This document shows, piece after piece, positions 1-8,645 of a DNA stretch of 64,000 bases. A program made the position numbers and the translations under genes. Positions within the stretch are counted from its first letter, which is position 1, and the number at the start of each line of letters is the position of its first letter. The notes beneath the pieces are model-generated. The model saw only the letters and a program-made list of their open reading frames with translations, was not told the origin of the DNA and did no database searches. This DNA is from Thermocrispum municipale DSM 44069. Lineage in GTDB: Bacteria; Actinomycetota; Actinomycetes; Mycobacteriales; Pseudonocardiaceae. The stretch covers positions 186,001 through 250,000 of the forward strand of contig NZ_ATYT01000005.1 in assembly GCF_000427825.1 (NCBI RefSeq), in the 5' to 3' direction.

Positions 1-134
1 TTGGTGCCGGGGAACCGGTGCAGGCGGCGATGAGCGCATTGGCCGACGCCGACGGCGCCCTCGTACTCGAGGACGGCCGTCCCGTCGGCGTCGTGACCCG
101 GCACGACTTGCTGGCGTTCTTCGCCTCCGAGTAG
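1..134 (+). CDS. cbs: Cystathionine beta-synthase, C-terminal fragment (CBS domain)
   Basis: Only the last 43 codons are in the window, read in the frame that ends at the TAG at 132-134. The peptide (ending GVVTRHDLLAFFASE) is a typical end of a CBS (Bateman) domain. The call as cystathionine beta-synthase rests on position: metB lies 3.3 kb downstream on the same strand and a proline-rich membrane protein lies between, as in the Mycobacterium order cbs-pra-metB. The full-length enzyme would join serine and homocysteine with PLP. Another CBS-domain protein cannot be excluded from this fragment alone. Confidence 0.7.
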   Translation, partial: GAGEPVQAAMSALADADGALVLEDGRPVGVVTRHDLLAFFASE

Positions 135-284
135 CCCCGATCGCGCGACAGTGATCGCAACACCCCCGGGGCCTTTCCGGCGGAAGATGCGGTGATCCGA
201 TAGCGTGTCGACAGCGAAGAAATGAGTCGACTGACATACGGCGTTACGTCGTCACTTGTCGTTTTCAAAGGGGATTGAACCCAC

Positions 285-1457
285 ATGAGTGCTCCCGAGC
301 CACCGAACCCGCAGCAGGAAAACCAGGGGGGCCCGCCGAGCGGACCTGACCAGCAGCAGAACACCCCGTTCGGGGATGCGCCGGAGCCCACCGAGGTGGT
401 GCAACCCGGCCAGACCCCGCCGGAGCCTGCCGGCGAGAGCGACGCCACCCAGATGGTGAAGCCGGTCGAGCAGCAGGGCCAGGGCGGGCAGGACTCCAGC
501 GCGAGTAGCGAGTCCACGCAGCTCGTGCCGCCGGGCATGCAGCCGCAGGGCGGTATTCCGTACACCCCGCCGCCGAGTGCTCAGGACAACCCGGGCGGCG
601 GTCAGCAGGGTGGCGGTTTCAGCCAGCAGCCTCCGCAGCAGCAGGGTGGTTTCGGCCAGCCTTCGCAGCAGCAGGGCGGTTTCGGCCAGCCCCCGCAGCA
701 GCAGGGTGGCTTCGGCCAGCAGCAGGGCCAGCAGGGTGGCTTCGGCCAGCCGCAGGGCCAGTACGGCCAGCCTCCGCAGCAGCAGGGCGGCTTCGGTCAA
801 CCGCAGGGCTTCGGTCAGCAGGGCCAGTACGGCCAGCCGATGGGGCAGCCCGGTTACGGCGGCCCCGGTGGGTTCGGCGGGCCCGGTGGTGGTGACAACG
901 GCCAGATCTTCGCCTGGATCACCGGCGGCGTGATGGCGGCGCTCGGGCTCACCGTGGCCATCCTGATGATCACGATGATGGCGGAATTCAGCGGAGCGCC
1001 GGCCGACGCGTGGATCTACGTCATCCTCGGGCTGCTGGGTGGCCTGATGGGGACCGCTGGCGGTGTGCTCGTCGCACTGCGCACGCAAGGCACGGTCGGT
1101 GTCATCCTGGCGCTCGTCGGCGGCGCAGTGGCGGCAATTGGAGGCATTCTCTTCATGGCCGTCTACGTCGACGAGACACGCTTCGTCCTGACAATGATCT
1201 TCGGCTTGTTGATTGCCATCATCGCGGTGTTCGGCCTGATTCCGCAGACCAAGCAGTTCCTGGGCCTGTCCGCGGCCGGTTCCGGTGGCTACGGCGGTCC
1301 CGGTGGCTTCGGTGGTCCCGGCGGCGGGGGCGGCTACGGCGGCCCGAGCGGCTTCGGCCCGCCGCAGGGCGGTGGCTACGGTCAGCCGCCGCAGCAGGGC
1401 TTCGGCCAGCAGGGCCCGCAGACCGGTGGGTTCGGCCAGCCGCCGTACCAAGGCTGA
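285..1457 (+). CDS. Pro/Gln/Gly-repeat membrane protein (Pra-like)
   Basis: 390 aa; ATG start preceded by an AAAGGGG ribosome site. Residues 1-205 are low-complexity, with an acidic Pro/Gln start followed by repeated GGFGQP(P)QQQ units and GGPGG runs. Four hydrophobic segments follow at about residues 208-320 and a second Gly/Gln-rich tail closes the protein. Its place between cbs and metB matches the proline-rich antigen Pra of mycobacteria. This is a membrane protein with a long disordered cytoplasmic or surface face; its function is unknown. The internal DNA repeats make copy number likely to vary between strains. A strong terminator follows at 1477-1515. Confidence 0.85.
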   Translation: MSAPEPPNPQQENQGGPPSGPDQQQNTPFGDAPEPTEVVQPGQTPPEPAGESDATQMVKPVEQQGQGGQDSSASSESTQLVPPGMQPQGGIPYTPPPSAQDNPGGGQQGGGFSQQPPQQQGGFGQPSQQQGGFGQPPQQQGGFGQQQGQQGGFGQPQGQYGQPPQQQGGFGQPQGFGQQGQYGQPMGQPGYGGPGGFGGPGGGDNGQIFAWITGGVMAALGLTVAILMITMMAEFSGAPADAWIYVILGLLGGLMGTAGGVLVALRTQGTVGVILALVGGAVAAIGGILFMAVYVDETRFVLTMIFGLLIAIIAVFGLIPQTKQFLGLSAAGSGGYGGPGGFGGPGGGGGYGGPSGFGPPQGGGYGQPPQQGFGQQGPQTGGFGQPPYQG

Positions 1458-1476
1458 GTTCATCCAGCTCGAACAC

Positions 1477-1515
1477 AACCGACCGGGCGCTCCCCTTGGG
1501 GAGGCCCGGTCGGTT
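1477..1515 (+). terminator. Rho-independent-like terminator after the Pra-like gene
   Basis: The arms AACCGACCGGGC and GCCCGGTCGGTT pair perfectly (12 bp). They enclose CTCCCC TT GGGGAG with a single bulged G. There is no U-run beyond a TTAG, as is usual in high-GC actinobacteria. It sits 20 nt after the stop codon. Confidence 0.85.
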
Positions 1516-1568
1516 AGCGTATGGCCCACGATTTGTCTGCCTGCTGAGCAGTCGAAAGGGTCGAGCAC

Positions 1569-2279
1569 GTGACCGCGCCACAGCCACCGCAGCCGTTCGG
1601 GCGCGATCCGCGGCCTGCGCCGCCGCACGATTCGGCCGCCGGGGGCGCGGCGGCGTCACCGCAGTCGTATTCGGATCCGACGGACCGGCACGACACGGTG
1701 CCGGGCGCGCCAACACATTCGACGACCGGCACACCGCACCACAGCTACGACGCCGCGGCTCAGCCGAGCGCCTACGCCCCAGCGACCGGGGAGCAGCAAG
1801 CACCCGGTCAACCGGGTGGCTGGAGTCCCACAGCCCCCGAGTTCTCCAATGCTCCAGTGGCGCCGCAGCCCGCTCCGGTCGCCGCCACGAACAAGGAACG
1901 GCCCACTGATCAGCACTTCGCCCTGGCGGCGTCGGCATCCGCCCTGTTCGTAGGGGTACTGCAGATCGCCCTCAACGTGTCGGCCGTCGGCACCGTCTTC
2001 CGCACGAGCATCGCGAGCGGTTTGCTGCTGATCGCCGGGCTGTTGTTGGCGTGCGGTGTCGTGGCCGGCGGCGTTCTGGTCCACCTGCGCAATCCGGTCG
2101 GTCCCTACCTGCTCGGTAGCTGTGGTGGTGTGCTGCTGCTCGTCGGGCTGGCCGACCTGGTCATAGCCTTCACCGCAGGCGCTCTGGTGGCGTTGCTGTT
2201 GGTGGCGATCCCGACCCTGCTGGCCTGCCTGCCGCCGACATGGCGCCACGTCCGCGCAGGACGGAGTTCGTCGCTGTGA
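1569..2279 (+). CDS. Membrane protein with proline-rich N-terminus
   Basis: 236 aa, GTG start with GAAAGGGTCGAG upstream. Residues 1-115 are hydrophilic and rich in Pro/Ala/Gln. The rest holds about four membrane helices (residues 118-140, 144-167, 175-197 and 199-220). It is second in a run of four small membrane proteins between cbs and metB, spaced 22 nt from the next gene and likely co-transcribed with it. No family recognised. Compared with Mycobacterium, where only pra separates cbs and metB, this gene looks like a local expansion. Confidence 0.8.
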   Translation: MTAPQPPQPFGRDPRPAPPHDSAAGGAAASPQSYSDPTDRHDTVPGAPTHSTTGTPHHSYDAAAQPSAYAPATGEQQAPGQPGGWSPTAPEFSNAPVAPQPAPVAATNKERPTDQHFALAASASALFVGVLQIALNVSAVGTVFRTSIASGLLLIAGLLLACGVVAGGVLVHLRNPVGPYLLGSCGGVLLLVGLADLVIAFTAGALVALLLVAIPTLLACLPPTWRHVRAGRSSSL

Positions 2280-2301
2280 CCACATTCCCGGAGATGAGCC
2301 G

Positions 2302-2826
2302 ATGACCTACCCGCCGCACCGGCCGCCCCGACCACCGCACCTGCCGCCCCAGCCGCCGCAGGCGGAGCCGTCGCAGCCGGCGAGCGGATGGAGTGCGATC
2401 ACCGCTGGGGTGTTGTCGGCCGTCCTCGGCTGTGGCGGGCTCGTGCTGAGCTTGCTCGGCCTGTGGGCGATCTGGGACGACGCCGAGCTGCACCCTGCGG
2501 GCGTGGTGGTTTACCTGGTGCTGGTCGGCATCACCGTGGCACTGCTCAGCGGGTCTGTGCTGTTGTTCCGACGCAGGTCGGCAGGGCAGATGACCGTCGC
2601 CGCCGCGTCCGCGGCCGCGTTGTCCGGGCTCGGGTACGTACTCATCGCAGGCATCGAACAGGTCAGCAACGCCGGTTTGGTCTGGGAGGACGAGGCGCCG
2701 GTCGTCGGCCAGCTGCAGGTACTGGTCGGCACCGCGTTGGCTGTCGTCGTGGTCACCTTGGTGCTCACGCTGCTCCCGGCGACCGGCCGGTGGTGCACCA
2801 GGGAGGATCCGCTCGACGAGTGGTGA
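2302..2826 (+). CDS. Small membrane protein, Pro-rich start
   Basis: 174 aa, ATG start with a GAGATGAGCCG leader. The first 30 residues are a polyproline stretch, followed by four predicted membrane helices (about 33-57, 68-90, 102-120 and 136-158). The layout of a disordered Pro-rich head plus four-helix body matches its upstream neighbour, so they may be diverged paralogues. Function unknown. Confidence 0.78.
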   Translation: MTYPPHRPPRPPHLPPQPPQAEPSQPASGWSAITAGVLSAVLGCGGLVLSLLGLWAIWDDAELHPAGVVVYLVLVGITVALLSGSVLLFRRRSAGQMTVAAASAAALSGLGYVLIAGIEQVSNAGLVWEDEAPVVGQLQVLVGTALAVVVVTLVLTLLPATGRWCTREDPLDEW

Positions 2827-2892
2827 CGCGCTAACGCGCGGTTCGCCGACGGCGACGAATCCTCTGTCACCGTGTGATCGAGGAGTCCGAGC

Positions 2893-3381
2893 ATGTACCC
2901 CAATGAACCGCAGCCCTACGACTACGGCTCGACTCCGGAGTACTCCCGTCCGCGGGCGGGCGCCACGGCGATCGTCGCGGGCCTGGTCGGACTGCTGGCT
3001 GCCGGCGCCCTGGCGTGGGTGGTCTTCGAGTGGTTCACGGCGTTCGACGAGGCAGGTACACCGATGCCGAACGCGTTGTGGGTCGTGGTCGGGGTGCGGG
3101 CAGGTTTGGCGTTCCTGCTGCTCGGGCTCGCCGTGGGCACGTTGGCACGCCGGGTGTCGGCAGCGTGGCTGCTCATGCTGGTCGCGCTGCTGACCGCCGG
3201 TACGGTGATCCTCGAACCGCTGGTGCTGGAAGTCGAGCTCGGCGGCTGGGTCCAGCTCATGTTCGAGTTCGAGGACTCGTTCGCCATCGCGATCGTGCTG
3301 GCCTCCGGCCTCGGGCTGCTGACGGCCCTGCTGGCGATCGTGGCCGGAGCGACCAGGGCGCCGGAGAGCCGGACCGCGTAG
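2893..3381 (+). CDS. Small membrane protein
   Basis: 162 aa, ATG start preceded by CGAGGAGTCCGAGC, a good ribosome site. A short hydrophilic head (MYPNEPQPYDYG) is followed by four hydrophobic segments (about 22-44, 58-82, 90-112 and 132-152). It is the fourth membrane protein in the cbs-metB interval and shares the Tyr/Pro-rich head plus four-helix plan. Function unknown. Confidence 0.78.
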   Translation: MYPNEPQPYDYGSTPEYSRPRAGATAIVAGLVGLLAAGALAWVVFEWFTAFDEAGTPMPNALWVVVGVRAGLAFLLLGLAVGTLARRVSAAWLLMLVALLTAGTVILEPLVLEVELGGWVQLMFEFEDSFAIAIVLASGLGLLTALLAIVAGATRAPESRTA

Positions 3382-3418
3382 CGACCGGGCCGCTGGTCGT
3401 CATCCGAGGTCGCGGGCC

Positions 3419-3424
3419 TAGGCT
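3419..3424 (+). promoter_or_regulatory. -10 box TAGGCT of a leaderless metB promoter
   Basis: TAGGCT ends 6 nt before the metB ATG and there is no Shine-Dalgarno sequence. This is the geometry of leaderless actinobacterial transcripts, whose first nucleotide is the A of the start codon. Confidence 0.5.
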
Positions 3425-3430
3425 GGGTAC

Positions 3431-4585
3431 ATGGACGACACCCGGCACTACGGATTCGAAACCCGGGCAATTCACGCAGGTCAGCGGCCCGATCCACGGA
3501 CAGGCGCGGTCATCGTGCCGATTTACGCGACCTCGACCTACGCGCAGGACGGCGTGGGTGGTCTGCGGGAGGGCGGCTACGAGTACTCGCGCACGGCCAA
3601 CCCGACGCGTACGGCCGCCGAAGAGGCGCTGGCCGCGTTGGAGAATGGGCGGCGCTGTGTGTCGTTCGCGTCCGGTATGGCGGCCACCGATGCGGTGTTG
3701 CGCACTGCGCTGCGGCCGGGTGACCACCTGGTGCTGGGTAACGACGCGTACGGCGGCACGTTCCGGCTCATCGACAAGGTGATGACCGGGTGGGGCTTGG
3801 AGTACACCGTCGCGGACCTGTCCTCGCTGGACGCGGTGCGTGCGGCGGTGCGTCCGGAGACGAAGCTGATCTGGTGCGAGTCGCCGTCGAACCCGTTGCT
3901 GGGCATCGCGGACATCGCGGGCTTGGCGACGGTGGCCCACGAGGCGCAGGCGCAGCTGGTGGTGGACAACACGTTCGCGACGCCTTACCTGCAGCAGCCG
4001 CTCGAGCTGGGCGCGGACATCGTCGTCCACTCGACCACCAAGTACTTGGGCGGGCACTCCGACGTCGTCGGCGGCGCGGTGGTCACCAACTCCGACGAGG
4101 TCGCCGAGCAGGTGTTCTTCCTGCGTAACTCCGCAGGAGCGGTACCCGGTCCGTTCGACAGCTGGCTGACCATGCGGGGCATGAAGACGCTGGCGCTACG
4201 CATGGAGCGGCACTGTGACAACGCGGAGCGCATCGTGGCGATGCTGGCCGACCACCCCGCCGTGACGAAGGTGTACTACCCGGGCCTGCCCGAGCACCCG
4301 GGGCACGAGGTCGCGGCCAAACAGATGCGCCGGTTCGGCGGCATGGTGTCGTTCACCGTGCAGGGCGGAGAGCAGCGCGCCCTGCAGGTCGCGGCCGCAA
4401 CCGAGCTGTTCACGCTGGCCGAGTCGCTCGGCGGTATCGAATCGCTGATCGAGCATCCGGGGAAGATGACGCACGCCAGCACGGCTGGTTCGTTGCTGCA
4501 GGTGCCGGAGGATCTGATCCGGTTGTCGGTCGGTATCGAAAGTCCCGAGGACCTCGAAGCGGACCTGCGTAAGGCGCTGAGCTGA
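3431..4585 (+). CDS. metB: Cystathionine gamma-synthase / lyase family, PLP enzyme
   Basis: 384 aa, full length for the Cys/Met-metabolism PLP family. The PLP lysine is K204 in HSTTKYLGGHSD. The phosphate-binding SGMAATDA loop (81-88) and the YSRTANPTR segment (52-60) are present. It probably joins O-succinyl- or O-acetyl-homoserine with cysteine to form cystathionine; with cbs upstream it could run in either direction of transsulfuration. Gamma-synthase and gamma-lyase cannot be separated with certainty by sequence alone. A leaderless start is likely. Confidence 0.93.
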   Translation: MDDTRHYGFETRAIHAGQRPDPRTGAVIVPIYATSTYAQDGVGGLREGGYEYSRTANPTRTAAEEALAALENGRRCVSFASGMAATDAVLRTALRPGDHLVLGNDAYGGTFRLIDKVMTGWGLEYTVADLSSLDAVRAAVRPETKLIWCESPSNPLLGIADIAGLATVAHEAQAQLVVDNTFATPYLQQPLELGADIVVHSTTKYLGGHSDVVGGAVVTNSDEVAEQVFFLRNSAGAVPGPFDSWLTMRGMKTLALRMERHCDNAERIVAMLADHPAVTKVYYPGLPEHPGHEVAAKQMRRFGGMVSFTVQGGEQRALQVAAATELFTLAESLGGIESLIEHPGKMTHASTAGSLLQVPEDLIRLSVGIESPEDLEADLRKALS

Positions 4586-4589
4586 CCGG

Positions 4590-4856
4590 TTACGGCTGGT
4601 AGGCGCCCGCCGCCGCCTTCGGCTTGGCCTTCTTCGGCTCGGGATGAATCTTCGGCAGCTCCGCCGGATCGACGCAGCCACCGACCAGCTCGAGCTGCTG
4701 TTCGTTGTGCACGTACCTGGCCGGTTGACCGCATGTCGCCAGGTCGACTGTGACGAACGCGGCCCCGGTAAGCGCGGCTGCCGACAGCAGCGCGACAAGC
4801 AGCGACGTCCCGCCGGCCACTCGCGTGGCCCGCGTGGGTGAGGTCCCCCGTGTCAT
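4590..4856 (-). CDS. Small anchored or secreted protein of unknown function
   Basis: 88 aa. ATG chosen at 4856, where the preceding TAAGGGCGAGA can serve as a ribosome site. One hydrophobic segment at residues 16-38 is a signal peptide or anchor. A short extracytoplasmic domain follows with two cysteines (42 and 61) that could pair, and a Lys/Pro/Ala tail. It is convergent with metB (4 nt between the stops) and divergent from ilvA. No family recognised. Confidence 0.65.
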   Translation of the reverse strand: MTRGTSPTRATRVAGGTSLLVALLSAAALTGAAFVTVDLATCGQPARYVHNEQQLELVGGCVDPAELPKIHPEPKKAKPKAAAGAYQP

Positions 4857-4922
4857 TCTCTCGCCCTTAATCTCCCGGGTCGTCGGTATTTCCAGCGTAC
4901 CCGGTGGCATGATGCAGCTCAT

Positions 4923-6128
4923 ATGGACCTTGTGCGCTTGGATCAAATCGAATCCGCCCGGAAACTGATCTCCGAGGTGGTTCGAACCACGCCGATGGAG
5001 CACGCCCGTGACCTGGCGCGGCTGCACGGCGGGGATGTGTACCTGAAGTGCGAGAACCTGCAGCGGACCGGCTCGTTCAAGATTCGGGGCGCCTACACGC
5101 GCATCCACGGGCTGAGCGAGCGCGAACGCTCCCGTGGGGTGGTTGCGGCCAGCGCCGGCAACCACGCGCAGGGTGTCGCACTCGCCGCGTCGCTGCTCGG
5201 CACGCGTTCGACGGTGTTCATGCCGGAGCGTGCGCCGCTGCCCAAGTTGGCCGCGACCAGGGCTTATGGCGCGGACGTTCACCTGAAGGGTCACACGCTC
5301 GCGGAGTCGCTAGCGGCAGCGACGGAGTTCGCCGAGCGCACGGGTGCGGTGTTCATCCACCCGTTCGATCACCCCGACATCATCGCCGGGCAGGGCACCG
5401 TCGGGCTGGAGATCCTGGAGCAGGTGCCGGACGTCAAGACGGTGCTGGTCGCCACCGGTGGTGGCGGGCTGGTTGCCGGGATCGGCGCGGTGTTCAAGCA
5501 GCGCAGGCCGGACGTCAGGATCGTCGGGGTGCAGGCGGTCGATGCTGCGGCTGTGCTCGCTTCCCTCGACGCCGGTGAGCCCGTGCAGCTGGAGAATCCG
5601 AGCACCATCGCGGACGGGATCGCGGTCGGCGCGCCGGGCCCGGTGACGTTCGCGCACGTCACGGAGTTCGTCGACCATGTGGTGACGGTCAGCGAGCAGG
5701 CGCTGGCGCGTGCGGTCCTGTTGTGTCTGGAGCGGCGCAAGTTGGTCGTCGAGCCGGCCGGCGCGGCGACGGTGGCAGCGTTGTTGGAACACGAGGGTGC
5801 GTTCGAACCGCCGGTCGTGGCCGTGTTGTCGGGAGGCAACGTGGACCCGCTGCTGCTGCTCAACATCATTCGTCGAGGCATGGCCGCCGCCGGGCGGTAT
5901 CTGTCGTTGCGGTTGCGGGTCGCCGATCGGCCCGGCTCGTTGGCGGCCTTGCTGACCAGGGTCGGCGAGCTCGGCGCGAACGTGATCGATGTCGAGCACT
6001 CGCGCATCTCCGGGTCGCTGGACATCGGTGACGTGGAGATCGAGTTGAACTTGGAGACGCGCGGTCCGCAGCATTGCGCCGAGGTCTCCGAGGCCCTGCA
6101 GCGCGCGGGTTACACCGTGGTCGAGTAG
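4923..6128 (+). CDS. ilvA: Threonine ammonia-lyase (threonine dehydratase)
   Basis: 401 aa. PLP fold type II with the catalytic lysine K53 in TGSFKIRGAY and the glycine-rich phosphate loop TGGGGLVAG near 178-186. A C-terminal ACT-like domain (about 325-401) starts at RYLSLRLRVADRPGSLA. It deaminates threonine to 2-oxobutyrate, the first step to isoleucine. The single short ACT domain and 400-aa length are those of the shorter catabolic-type enzymes (TdcB/IlvA1), not the 500-aa two-ACT biosynthetic form. The start has no clear Shine-Dalgarno sequence. Confidence 0.93.
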   Translation: MDLVRLDQIESARKLISEVVRTTPMEHARDLARLHGGDVYLKCENLQRTGSFKIRGAYTRIHGLSERERSRGVVAASAGNHAQGVALAASLLGTRSTVFMPERAPLPKLAATRAYGADVHLKGHTLAESLAAATEFAERTGAVFIHPFDHPDIIAGQGTVGLEILEQVPDVKTVLVATGGGGLVAGIGAVFKQRRPDVRIVGVQAVDAAAVLASLDAGEPVQLENPSTIADGIAVGAPGPVTFAHVTEFVDHVVTVSEQALARAVLLCLERRKLVVEPAGAATVAALLEHEGAFEPPVVAVLSGGNVDPLLLLNIIRRGMAAAGRYLSLRLRVADRPGSLAALLTRVGELGANVIDVEHSRISGSLDIGDVEIELNLETRGPQHCAEVSEALQRAGYTVVE

Positions 6129-6337
6129 GTGCGAGCGTTGGTCACCAGCGGCGAGTAGCAACCGTGATGCAAGCGCGCTGATTCGTCGCCTGGCCCACCT
6201 GCTTCGCCGCCGATGCGGCTCGTCGCCTGGCACACCCGCTCTCAGCCGACAATCCCCACCGAACGGCAAAGCCCCACGGGGCATCACCCACTGAAGCGGG
6301 TCAACGCCGGCCGGGCCCGTCGAAAGCGATCGGCGGT

Positions 6338-6670
6338 TCAGCGGCCGAGGGCGCTCGCCAGCTCCTTCTTGGTCATCTTCGACCGGCCCTTGATGTTGCG
6401 CTTCTTCGCCTCGTTGTAAAGCTGGTCGCGCGTCGGACCACCGGGTCCCTGCCGGTTGCCGGAGCGCTTGCCGCCACGCCGCTGCGGTGACATGTCCTTG
6501 ACCGACGTCCTGCTCTTCTGCCGGGATTCGCCGGACCGTGCCCGGTTCTTGTTCACCGTGCGAGCAGCGATTTCCTCCGCGCGGTCCTCGCTCGTGCCCT
6601 TCTTCTTCGCACCCGACTTGATGTGCTCGTACTGCCGTTCGCGCTTCTTGGACCATGCCTGCTGCGGCAT
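6338..6670 (-). CDS. Basic protein with Rho-N-like (SAP-like) tail
   Basis: 110 aa, very rich in Lys/Arg. The C-terminal 35 residues (PTRDQLYNEAKKRNIKGRSK then MTKKELASALGR) form a Rho termination factor N-domain-like helical motif. The middle carries the AARTVNKNRARSGES pattern of a family often annotated as plasmid stabilisation protein in actinobacteria. It probably binds nucleic acid; the real role is unknown. ATG start with a GGAGGTACGCG ribosome site. Confidence 0.8.
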   Translation of the reverse strand: MPQQAWSKKRERQYEHIKSGAKKKGTSEDRAEEIAARTVNKNRARSGESRQKSRTSVKDMSPQRRGGKRSGNRQGPGGPTRDQLYNEAKKRNIKGRSKMTKKELASALGR

Positions 6671-6733
6671 CGCGTACCTCCCTGGAAGCTGTCCTGATCA
6701 GCTACCCGGCGGCGTAGGTCGCCGAAACTCGAG

Positions 6734-6760
6734 CTGTCCACACCAGGGGAGTTGTCCACA
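6734..6760 (+). promoter_or_regulatory. Pair of DnaA-box-like 9-mers
   Basis: CTGTCCACA (6734-6742) and TTGTCCACA (6752-6760) lie in the same orientation 18 bp apart. TTGTCCACA is the actinobacterial DnaA-box consensus and the first differs at one base. They lie between a basic DNA-binding-like protein and a tiny ORF. This is too few boxes for a replication origin; a DnaA-responsive promoter or chance are the alternatives. Confidence 0.35.
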
Positions 6761-6852
6761 GCCGCGGTGGCACATGGTCGATCCGACAAGGCCCGTCGGG
6801 CAGGCTGAAGACAAGCCCGAAGAGACAAGAACCAATGCTGTGGAGGCCCACA

Positions 6853-6996
6853 ATGTGCGTATCGCCGCTGGAGTCAGCTGTCGTGTTGAGCGAACCAGCC
6901 CGACTACCGGTGGGGTCGAAACTGAGCTTCGTCACCGACGTCAGCGGGCCGGTCACGCGGCTGGATCGGCCCGCCCTCGGTGCGCGGGGCCCGTGA
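6853..6996 (+). CDS. Candidate 47-aa small protein
   Basis: The ORF begins MCVSPLESAVVLSEPARLP and ends ALGARGP. It is supported by a perfect GGAGG at 6842-6846, 6 nt before the ATG, and by filling an otherwise empty gap up to the convergent stop at 7006. No family recognised. The early cysteine raises the possibility of a leader peptide, but no downstream gene lies on the same strand. Confidence 0.45.
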   Translation: MCVSPLESAVVLSEPARLPVGSKLSFVTDVSGPVTRLDRPALGARGP

Positions 6997-7005
6997 GGCG
7001 AACGG

Positions 7006-7383
7006 TCAGCTGCGCGACGGCTCGGCGGACAGCGTTCGCTCGGCCTGCCACGCGAGCGGGAGGAACGGCAGCGCGGGGAGCGCTCCGACGACGACGGCCC
7101 ACACCGAGAGGCCGTCGGCGAGGACGAAGGCTTGCAGCGCGACGGTCAGCAGGCTCAGGCCGGCTGCGGCGGCCAGGGCTGCCCGTTCGGCACGAGCCAT
7201 CGGCGAATCGGTCACGCGCAGGCGGAAGACAGCACCGGCGAGCAGGAGCACCGAGACGAGCAGTCCCGGCCACGCGGCTCCGCCGAGGCTGTCGGGGTAA
7301 GCCTGGACGGCGATGTAAAACGCCGCCACCGCGATCGCCATGATCACGGCGGCGGCGAAGTACCACCAACGGTAAGCGTGCAC
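7006..7383 (-). CDS. Four-helix membrane protein
   Basis: 125 aa, GTG start, read directly downstream of greA on the same strand (11 nt gap), so probably in the greA operon. Four membrane helices at about residues 7-27, 38-56, 67-86 and 90-110. It ends in a hydrophilic QAERTLSAEPSRS. No family recognised. Confidence 0.72.
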   Translation of the reverse strand: MHAYRWWYFAAAVIMAIAVAAFYIAVQAYPDSLGGAAWPGLLVSVLLLAGAVFRLRVTDSPMARAERAALAAAAGLSLLTVALQAFVLADGLSVWAVVVGALPALPFLPLAWQAERTLSAEPSRS

Positions 7384-7394
7384 GCGGCTACCGA

Positions 7395-7883
7395 TCAGCC
7401 CGAATAGGGCACGGCCTTGAGCAGCGTGACCTTCTGCTTGCTGCCGTTCGGGAGCTCGTACTCGCGCGACTCACCTTCGGAAGCCCCCAGCAACGCCTTA
7501 CCGAGCGGCGACTCGGGCGAGTACACCTCGATGTCCCCGCCGCCGCCTTCTTCGCGGGTGGCCAGCAGGAACTCCTCGACCTCGTCGTCACCCTCGTAGC
7601 GAATGGTCAGCACCATGCCTGGCTCGGCGATCCCGTCGTTGGGTGGCGCTTCGCCGACCTTCGCCGTGCGCAGCAACTCCTGGAGGTGACGAATGCGAGC
7701 CTCGGCCTGGCCCTGCTCTTCCCGGGCCGCGTGATAGCCGCCGTTCTCCCTCAGGTCGCCCTCTTCGCGAGAGGCGTTGATCTTGGCGGCAATGACCGGG
7801 CGATTCTCGATCAGCTCATCCAGTTCTTTCTTGAGCCGGTCGTAGGCATCCTGGGTCAGCCAGGTCACCTTGGTGTCGCTCAC
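7395..7883 (-). CDS. greA: Transcription elongation factor GreA
   Basis: 162 aa. N-terminal coiled coil (residues 5-75, with [17 protein letters not shown], whose acidic tip residues reach the RNA polymerase active site) and a C-terminal FKBP-like domain (80-158, including [14 protein letters not shown]). GreA stimulates transcript cleavage in backtracked RNA polymerase. The start is the GTG at 7883, because AAGGAG lies 9 nt before it and the protein then begins [11 protein letters not shown] as in relatives; an ATG three codons upstream abuts the ribosome site. Synteny with mca and DUF4307 agrees. Confidence 0.96.
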   Translation of the reverse strand: MSDTKVTWLTQDAYDRLKKELDELIENRPVIAAKINASREEGDLRENGGYHAAREEQGQAEARIRHLQELLRTAKVGEAPPNDGIAEPGMVLTIRYEGDDEVEEFLLATREEGGGGDIEVYSPESPLGKALLGASEGESREYELPNGSKQKVTLLKAVPYSG

Positions 7884-8107
7884 GGTCACCATCTCCTTGT
7901 CGTGGCGCCCGATGCGTGGCTTCGCACCGGGGAACTTTCGCAGCGCCGATTTCTCGGCAAACGCATCTTCGGTAGACAAATGCTCATAAAGGAAAGACAC
8001 GGCCCGCCGGGCCGTGCCGTACGCCATGATAGCACGTTGAGCGGCCACTTCGTCGCGTCGAGACGACGATCTTGGGGCGCCCGACGCGCGATTCACCCCG
8101 TTGGCCG

Positions 8108-8545
8108 CTAGCCCCTTGACAGATACTCCGGAACTGAATATGAGCAGCCGAAGACGTTCGCGGTGACCGGTCGCGACGTGCTCTTGATTACTGTGCGTAA
8201 TGGCTGACCGTCATTGCCGGGTGGTACCAGCACCTCTTTCCGGCCGCCCTCGTCACCACTACGCACGCGGGTGCGCACGATGCAGACGGCCGCCTTGCGG
8301 TCGTCGTCGCGGCTCACGCGGAAGGTGACTTCCATGGCATTGCCCGGCCGTTCGGAGTAGCCGATCGTCTCGGCGGTAATGGGATCGCTGCCCAGGTTGA
8401 CGTATGCCATGTAGGCCGCGAGTACGCACGCGATCGCGACGAGCACTCCGGCGACCCACCGGGCCGCGGAGTATTTCATCATCGAGGAGCGTTGTTTGCC
8501 ATAGCGGCCTTCCGGCAGCGGGTGCGTGGTCGGTTCTGTGTTCAC
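8108..8545 (-). CDS. DUF4307 membrane protein
   Basis: 145 aa from GTG 8545 (N-terminus [15 protein letters not shown], with the conserved RYG). One membrane helix at about 31-53 is followed by an exported beta-rich domain with two cysteines. It is the homologue of the gene between greA and mca in Mycobacterium (Rv1081c position), divergent from mca. Its constant association with mycothiol amidase is known; its function is not. A later ATG would cut off the conserved RYG motif. Confidence 0.85.
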   Translation of the reverse strand: MNTEPTTHPLPEGRYGKQRSSMMKYSAARWVAGVLVAIACVLAAYMAYVNLGSDPITAETIGYSERPGNAMEVTFRVSRDDDRKAAVCIVRTRVRSGDEGGRKEVLVPPGNDGQPLRTVIKSTSRPVTANVFGCSYSVPEYLSRG

Positions 8546-8645
8546 ACCGATCCGAACCCCTCCCGGCGCCGGCCGAATACAGGACGAGGACAATGGAGTC
8601 GACCCTAGCCGGGTCGACTCCACGAGGCAGAGAAGGGGTCGTGGC

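Noticed and set aside
5310-6656. 448-codon antisense frame over ilvA
   Set aside because: High-GC genomes leave long antisense frames open; composition is Arg/Gln/His-rich and it covers two well-supported genes.
6734-6760. Chromosomal replication origin
   Set aside because: Only two DnaA-type boxes, and no dnaA, dnaN or AT-rich unwinding element nearby.
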